The notes beneath the pieces were generated by a model. That model had not been told where the DNA came from. It was given only the letters and a program-made list of their open reading frames with translations, and ran no database searches. The position numbers and the translations under genes are program-made. From positions 17,126,666 through 17,190,665 of the forward strand of contig NC_084663.1 in the NCBI RefSeq assembly GCF_028389875.1: a DNA stretch of 64,000 nt, in the 5' to 3' direction. The stretch comes from Rhea pennata. Lineage: Eukaryota; Chordata; Aves; Rheiformes; Rheidae. Numbering within the stretch: position 1 is the first letter of the stretch; the number at the start of each line of letters is the position of its first letter. Of this stretch, positions 47,801 through 61,306 are shown in pieces.

Positions 47801-50675
47801 TCCTAGATCACTTGTGTCTCCTGTGGCGCACCTAAGGGTGAAGGTCTGTCTCCTAAAGTAAGGCAGATGGAGTGAAGTTCCAGTGTTTGCTTATTCTGCC
47901 ACGTCTCTTCTGTATGTTTGTATAGATAATTCAGAAGTCAATGTTAATCCTTGTTTACAAGTTTGATATTTATGTTCCTAAGTCAGCACTTCAGGTGCAA
48001 AATAAGCCTCCCTGAACAGTTTCAGATTTCCGTTGGCATTCCTGTAACAGGAGGGAGAGGGGAAAACAAGAAAAAGGACTGAAATATGAAATAGCACTTC
48101 ATCCTTGGGATTCTCCTCCAGCCGTGTGGGAGGGACGGTCTCCGGCACAAACCGTGGATTATCCTGTCCTGTATATCTAGGTGTGTGTGTAGTTGGTGAA
48201 GATGCCTTTCTAAGGACTGTGAAGCAAATGGCAAAATTACTTTGAAAAACTGCTTGCCTTCTGCATGCCTAAATACAATGGTTATAGACGCATTTAAAAT
48301 TTTCAAAATACTCCCTCAAAAACAACTGCATAATGTGAGAGGTCTATACTTATCTTAATTAAGGAGAACAAAGCCATGCAGTCCATGATGGCCTGATGTA
48401 TGCAATTAGTGACTGAGTGCAATTAGTTTCCAACTGCTAGAACTGTCTTGTCGGAGCTCTCGATAGGACTGTCAGCGGTTTGTATTAGAGTCTTGCGTTA
48501 CTAATGCTTTACCGTGTTGTAAAAGCCAGTTGTTCCTTCACTATTCGTTTCAAATGGAAGGTTACTTACGTAGAGAGAGAGCACTTTAAATTCAGTGATT
48601 TGGAAAGTAACTGGTTCTTGGAGTCTGAGAATTAGCACTTGAATTCTCAATAAAAGATACACAAGTGTCTTTATGTGCTCAAAGCAGTTTATTTCATAAC
48701 TTAAATTTTATCATTACCTTGAAAAAGACACTTTTGAAAATTTAAATTAGAAATATATCTGTAAAACAGAACTTCTTAAGAGAGAGTTCTAGAGCTAAAA
48801 TTCTTGTTTGTGCTATCTCCTGAAAAAAAATAAAAAGCCTTGCACCAATGATTTTTACAGCCTGAAGTTCTGTATTTCTTGTACAGTTAAGAAGAGGCTT
48901 GTGTGCTTTTCTTTCCCTTTCTCTGTATCTGAGCTCTGTGTTCCCGGGTGGGCATGGTGACTGCGTTTTAAAATAACTTGCTGCACTTCTCAAGGTTAAC
49001 AGCATCTTGTAATTCCTGGGGAAATGTAACTGTGCTACACAAAGGCATGTGGATTTATAACTGTCAGCAGTATTTAAGCAGTATCACAGCCATAGGATGG
49101 GGAAACCTGAAGCCTTTAGAGAAGGAGTTCTTCAAATGTAGTCTGAAGGCCACACGTGGACCGTGATCCTACTTTACGAGCCTGACCGGGGTGTCTTTTT
49201 TCCATTTGTTTTTTGGTAGAGCCTGTAGCTGTACAGCTGCAGCAACCCTTCTAGCTGCGCTAGGACTGATGTGAGTGTCTAAGCTCTGCAGTTTACTGGC
49301 AACCCCAGACCTGAGTCAGGAGCCTTGTGGTGCTGTGCTTCAGACGCAGGCTGCTTCCCAGCCATTCCTGTAGCAGAAGGACCCACAGCAGCTTTTGTTG
49401 CAGGGACAGTGTGCTGCTGGAAAGAGGGTGAGGTTCTGCCTTGTGGCAGGAGGGCTGGCATGCCCAGCCCAACACGCATGCAGGCGAGAGCCTGCTCTGC
49501 AGAGATCTCCTGCCCCTTTCTGCAGGGGACCTGTAGCTGGGGCTCTGAGCATTTTGTAAATAATACTATTTTTTTTCCTGTTCTGATGTGGTATCTTACC
49601 GCAATACTTAGCATTTCATCTTTGTGTGTTGAAAATGTGTGCATCTTCAGTGTGATGTTCTTTGCACTTAAAAGGCCCTTGATGAATGTAACTTTGTGAA
49701 CCTGCCTGAAAATCAAGCTGCAAGATGGTCTGTCGTCCTGGGTCCTGGCTTTGGGTTGTATTGACTCGTGGGTTTTGGTGAATTTCTTAGAATCTTTCCC
49801 TTTCTTCATTTTTCCTTTTTGAGATAGGGAGTAGTTCTTAGCAGCTGCCTGCATGTACTGTCCTAGAAGCTCCTGGCTTCTTGCTGTTGCTGAATGAAGC
49901 TGAGCAGTTAGATTCCTAGCAGCTATCATCTTGGTCGTATGGGATAGAGGGAGCTATGAAGCGTCAGACCAGGGAGCAGCAATGCATCCAAAACAGCCAT
50001 GTGTGACAAATAGTAAGGTGACTTTGGGCTGTGATTATCAGATAATACTAAAAATCAACTCCTTAGTATGCTAAGTCTTGCATCAGCTTGCAAAGATGGT
50101 GCCATTGGAGGGAGTAAGAATAAGTGGAGTTTGTGCAACTACTTTATGTTGTCTGACTTTTCAAAGCATTAAACTGCCTCTGGACTTTATTGCAGTTGTT
50201 AACTGTACCTTTATAATTCCTTGCCCCTGTAGTGTCTTTTATCCAACATCATTAGAAGCTAATCTACAAAGCAACCCAGAAGCTGTTGCAGAATGTCTGG
50301 GATCACCTTTTCCACAAGAGTAAAATGCAGCCTGCTTTTGCATGAAACGCTGCATGGTCTCAGCAGCTCTATGCAGAAGCTGGGATCGTGCAATGAGGAG
50401 TGTCCTTCAGCAGAGCAAGTCAAGCTTTGAAAAGAACTGCCAGCTGCTAGACAAAGCTGTACTCCCAAGCGTTGCTTGGACTGCAAGAACTATCTGGAAA
50501 CTTCCAATAATTAAAGTAGAAATATTTTATAGTTAGAAATTGTGGAATATTCTAAATATAAGCCTTTTAATGTGTATACAAAGGTATTACCTATTTTGTA
50601 AAATTTTTTGCTTTCCCACCCTAGAGATGTTGCTTATGTCGATGATAAATTTATGCAGCTCTTGTTTTCTTCCAG
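47801..50675. other. Presumed intron; one long unexplained minus frame
   Basis: Mostly A/T-rich. A 216-codon minus-strand frame at 49279-49929 stands out for its composition (see findings). No splice or promoter context for it was found. Confidence 0.45.
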
Positions 50676-50697
50676 TTACGGGAAATAGCCAGCCTAG
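50676..50697 (+). other. Candidate 22-nt microexon
   Basis: The segment is bounded by CTTGTTTTCTTCCAG (a strong acceptor) and TAG|GTAAGA (a strong donor). It is 22 bases long, so it would shift frame. One frame has a stop (TAG) and the others read LREIASL or TGNSQP. It lies in the presumed intron of the CpG-island gene. A decoy splice pair is equally possible. Confidence 0.2.
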
Positions 50698-53600
50698 GTA
50701 AGATTGTTATGGTTTCCCCATAGGTACTCTGTATTAAAAAACATTTTTACAATGAATATTTTTTTTCTAAAGTTACTTCTGCATCGTTCCTGTTTCTGTA
50801 GTAGTATCTTTCTCCGATTTTTGAGGAGTTTTCTAGCAGTGGCTTCATTTAACACTGGATGACTTATCCCTCTACAACAATACACACACAGAGTGAGGTA
50901 CAAATACCATTTCCTGGAAAATTTACAGGATAATAAGGAACTTGCATTGCTCAGCAGTTTGACTGGTGAAGCTGTCTGGCACTTGGCACCACCTTATGAG
51001 AGGGCTTCTGAGACAACATATACTTTCTGAATGAGAAGCAAGGACCTGTGTTTTTAGGTCGGTTTTCTTGGTGGAATGCAAGCCAAAATGTATGTAGTAG
51101 CTGCTCTAGATTTCACTTAGATGAATCAGCTATCCAGGATAGAGAAGATAGAGTGTATTCGTAAGCCGTTTATTTTGTTGTTAATATGTTGTAACTGCAA
51201 AAATATTTTTATCATGATAGATAAGCTGTAAGTATTAAACTATTATCTGGTACTCGTTATGGTAGAAAGAGTGTACTGTTCAATTTATTGTCCTTGTTAA
51301 ATCAGGGAAAATCTGTCCACACAGTTTATATCTGAAACTATCTATATCTGTTTGTCTTGCCCTTGAGATGGCTTTTATCTCAGCTGGCTAAAAGTTCACC
51401 GTAATGTCTGAGATGGAGCATAAAAGTGCAGCAGACTCTGCTCTTTGCACAAAAATTTCATGTGCGTGCTTAGGTGTTGAACAGTTGCATTAGATGAAAC
51501 TTGGAAGCACAACATGGACTGGAGCAAAATAGAGTATCTGTTTACTTTAAAGGCAGCAGTTTGCTTTTTTTGCTTTCTCCTCCCTTTTCAAAAGCCTCAG
51601 CTGAACAAAGTGTTGTTAGTTATGTGGGCTGGTGTTTCTGAGAACTTTTTTTATTCAGTGATTTATTGATGTATATCAATGTCAGAGTTGTTAGGAAGTT
51701 AATACTGTATTCTTGTAAATGTCAGAAGAAAAGTAGGTAAAGATAGATATACTGGAAACGCTAAGGAGGGGCTGGGTGCTTAAGATGACTGTCTGACCAC
51801 AGCTTGCTTGTTATCTTGAAGCAGAGATGAGAAACCATGTTTAGGAAGCAGATGCTTTGCTAATGTTTCCGAATGATGGAGGAAATGCCAGACACCAACT
51901 CTTGGAGCAGAGTATCTGCAAGCATACAGATTTTTTTTTTTATCCTTAAAGGTTGATAATCATTTGAAATAACTTGCTGTTCTTTTTACTCTAAAAGTTC
52001 AGTCTTTTGGGTTAATCCTTATATTAAAAGGTTATTCCAAGTACAATAATTCTAAGTAGTAATTGGGGTATTATAACTGAGAGAAAAAAATGAACAAAAC
52101 AGTCAGCCTGGCAAGGTAAAAGGAAAGCTTGTCTCTTAAGCACATGGTGGGCGGGAGTCCTGTAAATAAAGGGACTTTGTTTGGTGAAGTTTAGTGATCT
52201 TCTGTCATTCCTGGATGGGGACAGCTTCATATTTACTCCCTGCTCCCACACTCTCCTATGTGCCTCCTCGTGTAGGAGGTGGTCTGATCTCTACTGTACC
52301 CTTGTTAACATGTATGTTGAATCCTTTGGCTCTTAAATAAAGATATTAGGGCTGATTATGCACAAACGGTACCTTGCTTTGTAATGTTACTTGTTGTCCT
52401 GATTCTTTTTGGATACTTAGAAACATTTCCAGTTATTGGCCCTGAAGGCGCTTTTGTAGTTCAGGTGAATTTGCCTACCTGTCTTGTAGGTCATTTGACT
52501 GCTCTTTCGCAGCAGAACTTGCAGCAGGGCATAGTTTTTCTTCTTCTTGTTGCAATACAGCTCCCAGAGGCCTGATGCCTCTCTCTGGTTTGCATCAGAG
52601 TTAACTGCAGTATAAAAACCAAGAACAGCCTTTGATTAAAATTCCTATTTACCTTCTGGAGATTTTGCACTATCCAAGAAGTGGAAGGGTTTGCAGGAAT
52701 GTGAATAGGACATGAACTATCCCTTTATTACTTTTTTTTGTAACTTTTCTTTTCACTTTCCCTGTTGTGAGTCATCTCATCTTCTGTTGCTTAGGCCTTG
52801 CTTAGAGCAGACTGTCACTTATAGCCATCCAAGTCTCTGTTCAAGTTTTGTCTGCCTGTCTACATCTCACAGCTGGATGAAGGCGCCAGATATCTGTTGA
52901 TGATGTTGACATGAAAAGATTAAAAGAAGTTCCCCCCCAAATCCTTGCCCCAGCAAATTGGTTTGCATGGTTTGTTTTTGAGCACAAATGCACGCCTCTT
53001 GGAACATCTAAAGTATTGGAGAATAGTGTGGATATGCAGGTTTTTATATCAATGGCAGTTATATAACCAAATCAAGGGTATTTGGGAGTTCAGAGCTGCT
53101 GCTGTTTGTCTTGTCCTGCAGTCTTCAACATGCTTCTGTAATTAATGCAATCCTCTCCTCCCCCCCCAAATCTGAAAAAAACAAACCTTGAACACCAAGT
53201 TTTGATGACTTTGGAGAATATATCTGTGAAAACACAGTTGTGTGATGAAAAAAACAGATTTGATGTCCTCCAACCAGAACCTGGGGCTGACGACAAATTA
53301 AAATTGTTAGAATCTTTTTGAAAAGTGAAGTCCATAGTTTAACTTTTAAAATTACAAGGTTTGAATATGTGAATATTAATGAAGTAGTATACCAAGCATA
53401 AGTCAGGGGTGGAATAAGTCCTCATTAAGAGACTGACAAAAGTGTCAGAAATGCTGCTCTTAGGCTACACTTCTACTCCTTCCTTCCAGTGCATTAGAGA
53501 GCTCTTTTGGAGGTGGGTGGAGGGTCTTCATGGACTTCAACTGGTGAAGTGGCCTCTCAATTTTGCCGTAAAACACCGTTGTCTTCCTTCTGGCTCTGAC

Positions 53601-54844
53601 TTCTTAAAACCTGAATGTTTCTAAAAAGTGATCTGATGAAGAAAAGTGGCATCTCTACAAAATTTTCCTTTGCAAATCTATGAACTATGAAATGGGCACA
53701 GCTGAAATGATTTTATTGTAGCTTCTGTGGTGGTGGGGGAGTATCAAGAAATACAACTTCCAGCCTCTTCCCTGTGCCTTACCCTCTCCTCCCACCCTTG
53801 GCTGTTCAGAAAAATAAATTGTACATTACATGGCTTTTCTTCTAGTTCTAAACTAGTTTGACCTTTGGACTCTTATCATTACCAGCTGAAGTATCAGCAC
53901 AGCATAAATACACCCTCAGCTCAAGTAGGGTAATTTTGGCTGATATCCCAGTCTTAGAAGCAGACGTATAAAAGCCATCCTTTAGCTGGCTTTTAAGTCA
54001 GTTGGTTTGATAGGAGTTATAACTGAATTAATTTAATTCCTTCTACTTTGATTTCTTGACTTCATTAGTAAACTATCAGTCCTGCTTTCTTTATGTTAGT
54101 TAATTTATTTTTTTTCTGGTCTGTAGTGGTCTCAATGATGTGCCAGGTTACTATTTCATTTCATTGGGTTAATATCATTTCAGCAACCTGGCCATCTTCA
54201 CAGTGTATTTGTGATCTTTTGAAACAAGAAAATATATGCATTTTTAAAAGCAGAGATTGAGAAAAGCAGAGTAGATCAGAATGTAATACAGGCTTGGTTA
54301 ATACACTGTATAAGCTGTTGCACTGTTAAATGCAAACAGCATTGGATTCGTAGATTGCTTTGTGTTTGGGAATTCAAAAATGTATCGGCAAAATTTGTTC
54401 CTGTCTCTTCCTTGTGTCCAGCACATGTTGTGTTGAAACATCACTAGCATGCCTGTATCAAGAGAGATCGACTTCTGGGAGAAACACTGTTCCACTTCAG
54501 TGATGCTTTCAACAGTGTGTTTCTCTCTCAGTGCATGAGTGGAGCTGGATATGTTGATGTGACCTGGTTTGTTTAAAGAATTGTTCTATGGAATCTTGCT
54601 CTAGTTGTTTCAATCAGCTTCAAAAATATTAATTTCTCTATATTTTTTTAATGTTGCTCCATTGGAAACATCTACTGTTACCAGCCATTAGAATACATCA
54701 AGCTCCATTAAAATCTTCATTTTACACAAATACAGCCAAATTAGTGAGTGTTGGACCACTTTACTGTAACAATTTCAGCTGCCTAATTTACTTGTTAGGA
54801 GAAGGGTTTGAACCTTTCTTAGATATATAACACATCCTTTCTGT
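50698..54844. other. Presumed intron; nothing recognised
   Basis: A/T-rich. It contains a C8 run at 53160 and short frames under 82 codons. No repeat family is recognised. Confidence 0.55.
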
Positions 54845-54892
54845 GTCTTTCTTTCTTTCTCTCTCTCTCTTTTTTCTTTTTTTTTTTTTTTA
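54845..54892 (+). repeat. Pyrimidine tract (TTTC/TC/T)n
   Basis: Forty-eight pyrimidines run as CTTT units, then (CT)n, then T runs. It could act as a splice-like polypyrimidine tract, but the first AG downstream is not in a good acceptor context. Confidence 0.9.
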
Positions 54893-55205
54893 ATTCTGTG
54901 CATTTTTGTTCAGTTTTCTTCAACCATGTGCATGCTTGAAGAAAGCCTCAAAATTAAAGGCATCCATTCAAGCTTATTTCTTATACGGTTGCATGAAATC
55001 CACTGTGAAATCCAGGGAAGAAAAGTTGAAAGCTGCCATTTTAGATAGTTTTGGCAGTAGAATCTGCCACATTTTCATTTTTTTGATATAGAAGTTTATA
55101 TGAAATTACTTGTAATAAAAATTTAACCATAAGACTATCATTCTGATGAGATTTCCTTCTTCCCTGAAGTCAAGGGAGACGGACCAGATCTGACCGAGTC
55201 GCAGG

Positions 55206-55234
55206 ACTGTGGATAATAATCAGTTATCCACAGT
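55206..55234. repeat. Perfect inverted repeat, 11-bp arms, 7-base loop
   Basis: ACTGTGGATAA and TTATCCACAGT are exact reverse complements around TAATCAG. AGATCT occurs on both sides (about 55187 and 55240), which could extend the pairing across internal loops. Confidence 0.9.
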
Positions 55235-55589
55235 TGCACAGATCTTATTTTGAAGTGGTTTCAGGATTCTGGCAATGCTTCAGGTCTGACAGTGGAATTA
55301 TTAATATTATTTTATGTCCCAGGGTCTGTAGTGCTCGGAGGGGAGTTTGAGTGTCACTACAGAGGGACGTGACGGGGGAAAAAAAGCGATTGGAGGAAGG
55401 AAATGTGCTTGGTGCTGAGTATCTAGGCTGGGGGGGGGACCCAGGAGACAGTGTCTTAATTTTCACTGACTTGTGGTTGCTCATTGTGCACTCTGATGAG
55501 TTAGCAAAATTTTGTAGTGGCCTCTCCTTGGAATATCGCTTCTAACTTTGCTGTTCCTCTGCTGTTCTCCTTCAGTCATGTGTGCAGGT

Positions 55590-56100
55590 GTTAATGTGTG
55601 CAGTCCCGTGTGCCGGACCGCAAAGTGTCCGCTTGTCCACCCGCAGCTGCTGCGCCTGTCCGAGATGAGCGGGTTGTGATTGCGGATCAATGCTCGTTTG
55701 CATCGCCTTTGGTTGAAGGGATATTTTGTTTTTGTGTTTGAAACATGAGTTAACTCTTTGCACTCTAGACAAATTTTTTTTTCATGAGCTGAGAAGTGAA
55801 CCAGAAATTTGGGAGGAAAGAGAAGAATGCATGGGAAAATTAACTAGTAATTTCTCTTTCCTTCCTCCCCTCTTTCTTTTCTTTCCCCCCTCTAAGCCAC
55901 ATGTTTAGTTATTCTTTCTGTGATTCCCCTCCGTCTCTGCGCAGGGCCTGCGTTGCTGTCCCCCGCGTGTATTTGCCGCTCGGGCGAGAGGGTAACCTGC
56001 GCTGGCCCTAGCGTCTCCACGTCCCCGCCGCGTGGCCATTTAACAGGTCGCGGCTGTGTGGCAGCGGGTGTGGATGCGGGCAGCCTCTTCCTGAGCTGGA
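55590..56100. promoter_or_regulatory. Two CpG-rich patches in presumed intron
   Basis: CpG-dense runs at 55600-55690 and 55920-56095 are separated by A/T-rich sequence. The second begins right after a good acceptor-like sequence (CCCCTCCGTCTCTGCGCAG, ending 55944), but no strong donor follows: GTAACC at 55992 is weak. They could be an alternative first exon or regulatory element. Confidence 0.35.
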
Positions 56101-59100
56101 CTGATACCTTTCTTCTGTCCTTTCCTTAGAGCAGCAAAGGTATCGTGAAAATTGGCTCTTTTTAATAGCAGCCGGTACTGTGCCCAAAGGCTGCTGGAAA
56201 AGAGCATCGAGGAGGTGCTGCCGAAGCACAGCCTGCGTGCGCCTCTTGGGAAAATCAGACTTAAGAGCAAGGATTTCCACTCACTTCTGCTGTGCAAAAC
56301 TTGTTGAAACAAACATGTGATATGAAAGGTCTGCAGTTACGGCAGAATATCCAGTCAGGTCCCTAAATGAAAGCGTTAACCTGCAGGGTTGTGGGGGATT
56401 ATACTGTTCACGGCCTGTCTAGTTTCTCACGGGGTTGGATACTCTACGACCTGGTGTGGCTAACCCTTACTCCAGCCTGTAACAACCAACACTTAAAATA
56501 TTTTAGAAAAAATTTAGGATAACTGTTGTGGGTACAAAGAACAAGTATTTTGCATGCTGAGGGAATGATTCAGAGACTGTTTGAAATTTGAGGGAACAGA
56601 GGTTTTCTCAGGTAGTGGAGGATTAGCTTGGACAGCAGGGTCTTTCAACCTAAAATCTGCCATTTTGCTATTTTAAGAGAAGTCTCTTAAATAGCCAAAT
56701 TATTTAAACAACTAACTGCAGTCCAGAAATAAAATCTGTCTTTTGGGTACTGTGATTCAGTTCCGTTAATAGCAATGTGCCAGCAGCACAAGCAGTCTTC
56801 TTATATAAGAAAGAATCGTACTCTGAAGAGATGGAGAAGGAACCCATGATACCTAGAGGACAAGTGTGAGGCTTTTCTGTGCAATGCAATTTCGTCTTCC
56901 AAACTCTTGTTAAATGGTGTAAATAGTCCTTTAATCTTTAAATAAGCTGTATGACTGAGGAAAAAGGAGATTCTTTTTCCAAAATGTTTTAATTCTGTCC
57001 AAAAGAACTGCCACTCAGATATCCATCTCTGTATTGGGAGCGTGACCTTGGATTTTTTAGTCTGTGATAAGGTTTCCAGGGATAGCTTACATGACACTCC
57101 TAAGAGCTATTCAGTAAAGATTATGCCAGAAGCCAGGCTCACTGTATGAAACTTAGTGTTTCTGTGATATTCCTTCATTCTAAGCTACTTGGATAAATCC
57201 AGGAGATAGGGAGGAAGGAGAAGGAACAGAATGAGAAGCTACCCTAGGTCTTGCACAAATGTATAGGATTTTTGTATTGTACACATTCTTTGTCTGTGCT
57301 CAAGGCATATATAAATACAGGAAGGAAGCTAAAGGTTCTTTATTACAGTGGTAGTTATAATTTACATGAGCTGACTATATTTTATGTACCAGAAATAGTG
57401 AATGCTTTTATTCATGATAAATTTTTTTTTTGATTTGTTGCAAATATTTTTATCAGTGTATGGCAGTTGTTAAAGCTACGGGTATTTGTTAACAAATTCG
57501 GTTCCTTCCCTCAGCTCTGTCCGTAATTGACTTCTGTAGTTAGCACATTTCAAACACGTTAGTCTTTGATATGTATTACTTTTATTTTTGCAACATTGAT
57601 GATTTCAGACATAGATTCTCAAATCAGTAGTAGAATGGCTCAAGTTTGCAAAAGCAAGATACAATGTTGCATGCAAAATCACTACATCCTTGAAATTTTT
57701 TTATGATGAAAATTCACATCTAGATAGTTTCATGATGACTTTTATTGCTCATTTATAAAGCTGTTGTTTCCACTGTCTTCAAAAATTGAGGAAAGCCCCT
57801 CAAAATAGGCTGTCCTAGGACATGCTGTATGATGGCCCTTAAACTTGTTCTTAGTGATCTGCCTCTAATGTCTGAATAATTGGGGAGTGTGAACACGGCC
57901 CTGCGGTCGTTTTGTGGACAAAAAGAGTTCATTTTATCTCTGCATATGTAACGCAGAGGTTATGTGTCTGTGCTTTTTTGCCTAGCAGCTTTAGTAACTC
58001 CTTTTGTACAGTCTTGCTGTAAATGAAAATGTAACGCGTAGATGGTGTGGGGTTATGTGATTGATTCCCAGGAAATGCAGGTGGACGGCTGGGCTGAGCA
58101 GAGGCACGTGGCACCGAGGGCGGCCCCGAGGAGCCAGGCTGCAGTTTTGGGTCTCCAGGAGGGTGCTCAGAGGTATCTGCTGGTTCCAAAAATGCCATTC
58201 TGCTTAAACCGAGCAAGGCTGCCTTCCCACGATCTCCCTCTCTAAGCCTGGGTTGCGGTTTGCCTTCCACAGTTTCTGCTTCCTAATTTAGCTGTGTTAT
58301 TCGTTCGAAGATGATTAAGACAATTCAAATTTCAAAACACACAGTTGAGATTCAACAAGTCTAACTGTGTTTGGTCTCAGTAATTAGCATTTTTTTCTTG
58401 AAAGGATAGAATTAAATTTCTTTTTTTAGTGCTAACGAGACTTTTTTTTTAAACAGTTTAGTGATCACCTTTCATAATAAACTTATTTATCTGAGTAAGA
58501 TATCTACGCTAGTATGCCTGTGTCTGATCTTAAATGCTTATTTAAAACAGATTATAAGTTGTTGACTTTATTCTAGGGCTGTATCTGGGCTCCTCATGCT
58601 ACTCGTTGAACAGTAGAAGAGGAGATGCATACGGTGATAGCCTGATCTCTTTCTGTGCTAAGTTTTGGGTTTTTTCTTCCATGGCCCTGTTGTTTTTATA
58701 GGCAAGCCTGGTGGCACTTTCTTACAGTATTGCTTCACCTTTAGAAGTTTGGGGAGGGGAGACCAGGCCCACTCGAAGCAGGAGCTGGTGGCTTGCAGGT
58801 ATTTCACGTGGAGGACGAAAGGCTTTTATTACTGCTATCATTCTGCTAAGGAGGGGTAAAGGCAGTTGAGTTTTCAGCCCTGCTTATGAGCCGTGTGTGG
58901 AGCTGTTTCCATTTGTAAAGATCTAAAATATGGCACCAGCAACTTGGAGGCTGCTATAGTGAGCAGTTGAGATCTAGAAAATAAGAGGTACCTGTGCAGT
59001 TTTAACTTAATCCCCTTATGAGTATGTTTTATGGGACCTTGAATTCCGTCAGTCTCTGATACCTCTTTCACAGGACATCAGCAATATGCACTGTGCAGAG

Positions 59101-59952
59101 CCCCGGGTAAACACAGATGCTGAGTAACTGCTGTCTTGTGGTTTAAATTTGTGGGCTTCTCCTGTACACACGTGTTGCTTGAGCTTTTCTCTGTGGGCAA
59201 AGTCATTTTCTTACAGAGTTTTTCTATGATACTCTTCAGAAAACTAAATATTTCACTTTTTCATACCGCCGTCTTGAAAAAAGTTGAAAGCTGTATCTTG
59301 CTATTTGGAGAAAATTCCCATTTTAACTGCTTACAGAAAGATTAATCCAGTGAAGCTTGCTAATGTTAGGCTTGCTGATAAATAAGAGGAGGACGGGTGT
59401 GTAGGGTGTGAATGCGCTTGTGCAAAGGGTGTATTTTGGAGGTGTGTTTTTTCCCCGGGGTGGGGGATAAAGTGAGCGATTCTGTAAGAAGTACAACTCC
59501 CACAGCTATTCCGCAGAAACTGTCAGCACTCTTGGCTGCTTCCTGAGACCCTGCTGTGTGGCCTGTATAGGTGCATCTGTGTTGGTTTTTGTGTTTCCCT
59601 CCCCAGCACCCACAATTTTCCAGTTGTGCTCAAGCTCCCGAAGTGTCCTTGGCTTGGGCACTGTCCCTAGCAGTGCGAACAGTAGCTCCACCTTCTTGGC
59701 CCTTCAGCAGAGGGTCACAGGCCGTTGGAGGTGCCTTGGCCTGTGTAAGGACTTGTCCCCAGGCAGCTGAGAGGCGGGAGGCCTTGCACAAGCCCGAAAC
59801 TTTGCAATGATTGTGCTTTTTGGGAACCTCTGCCTTAAAATATTTACCCATGTCTCTGAAGGGCTATGACAGGCAGGAATAGAACTGAGTCCTAAGGCAG
59901 CTACCTTAAAATGAGGCCATGTTCAACGACTCTCCTCTTCCCTCTACTTTAG
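56101..59952. other. Presumed intron; nothing recognised
   Basis: A/T-rich, with frames up to 113 codons (57929-58270 minus) and no motif. No repeat family is recognised. Confidence 0.55.
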
Positions 59953-59967
59953 CCTGCAACAGCAAAG
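59953..59967 (+). other. Candidate 15-nt in-frame microexon
   Basis: A long pyrimidine tract ending CCTCTACTTTAG is followed by 15 bases and then AAG|GTGAGA. Both splice sites are strong. The length is divisible by three and frame 1 reads PATAK. Neuronal microexons of 3-27 bases with strong pyrimidine tracts are known in vertebrates, and this has that look, but the host gene and frame are unknown. Confidence 0.25.
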
Positions 59968-61306
59968 GTGAGAATTTTGGAGACTAGCCCCTTTCATCAT
60001 ACAGCTCCAATTTATCCCTTGTAGCTTCCTGTTTTATGCTAAATGACACATCAGTCTTTTTTGGAAAAAATAGATTTTAGTATAATGCATGTTCATGAAG
60101 CTGCATTATGGTTGCTGTAGCAACCTTATTTCTGGCAGTCAAGATTAAGATCACCAGAAGTTTAAAATTCTGTGGCCAGTATCTCAGTGGCAGTATGTGT
60201 CTTTCCACATTGTTTTTCTCCCTTTAGTGAGTTCCCCCTTTTTCCTCAAAGCAAATTGTTTCAGATTTTATTCTTAATCCTTAGCTGAGGCTAATGAAGC
60301 CTGCAATGCTTTTGAGCACAACTTCCTTCTTGTTTCCGATTAGTATTGACCAAGAGTCAACTGGAAGTGGATTGCTTTCTTTCTGCAAGCAGCCTGTAAT
60401 ACAGACAAATGTACTCTGAATGAATTTCTTTTGTTCAACTTTAACTCAAAGGGAAAAGAAATCTGAATTAGTAAGCATAATGTTTCTCCACGTAGGTAGC
60501 TAACCTGCATAACTAAGCCTATCCCTTTACAAATCTAGAATTTTAAAGGATGTCTGACTCTGATGGAGTTGAGAGCTTTTGCTTTGCTGTGTGTGTTCAT
60601 TACACCATATAATGACCCTAAGGCCAAAGATAATGTAATTTGAGGAAAGCTTGAGTAGATGATGACACTAAGGCAGTGACTAATTTCAGGCTGAGTCTGG
60701 GATGGCTTGAGCGCAGGAAGAGCTCAGCTCTGAATGTCAAGTCCTGCATATTTATTAGTGACAGAAATGGAGGGCGCTTGTGCAATGCTTGTAACTTCTG
60801 GAGAACGTTTGTAAGCTGCTATTGGCCAGTCCAGTGTAACCGGCTCCAGGTATTGCAGGGTCTTTGCTTCCAGCAGGTGTAAAACGTGTGGCCCTCTTAA
60901 CCGTCGAAAGCAGACAACAGGTTTTCTTCTCAGAAACCACTTTATGCTTAAAAGCCTTAGAAAGGATTGTTTGTGGTGTGAGGATGTCAGGAGCGGAAAC
61001 ATATGGCCACGGCATATCTGAATCGTGCATTTTGAGGAAACGATGCTGTCGCCCTATACAGAGAACTTAAAGTACTGCATAAACTTGAGTGATGCAGGTC
61101 TTGACTGAGAGATGTGTGTGCGCCGTGGAAACGGGTGTAGTTTATGAAGGGGCTGTGTTGAGGGAAGTCTGTCCCGTCTGCACGCTTTCTGAAACCAGCC
61201 TTAATGCCAGTCTTTCCGACTGGTATCTTTCTTGACAGATACCAACTTTTATTTGCACAAAACCAGTTCCTATTGTTTAAGAAGAGAAGTTGGAAGTAAA
61301 ATTTGT

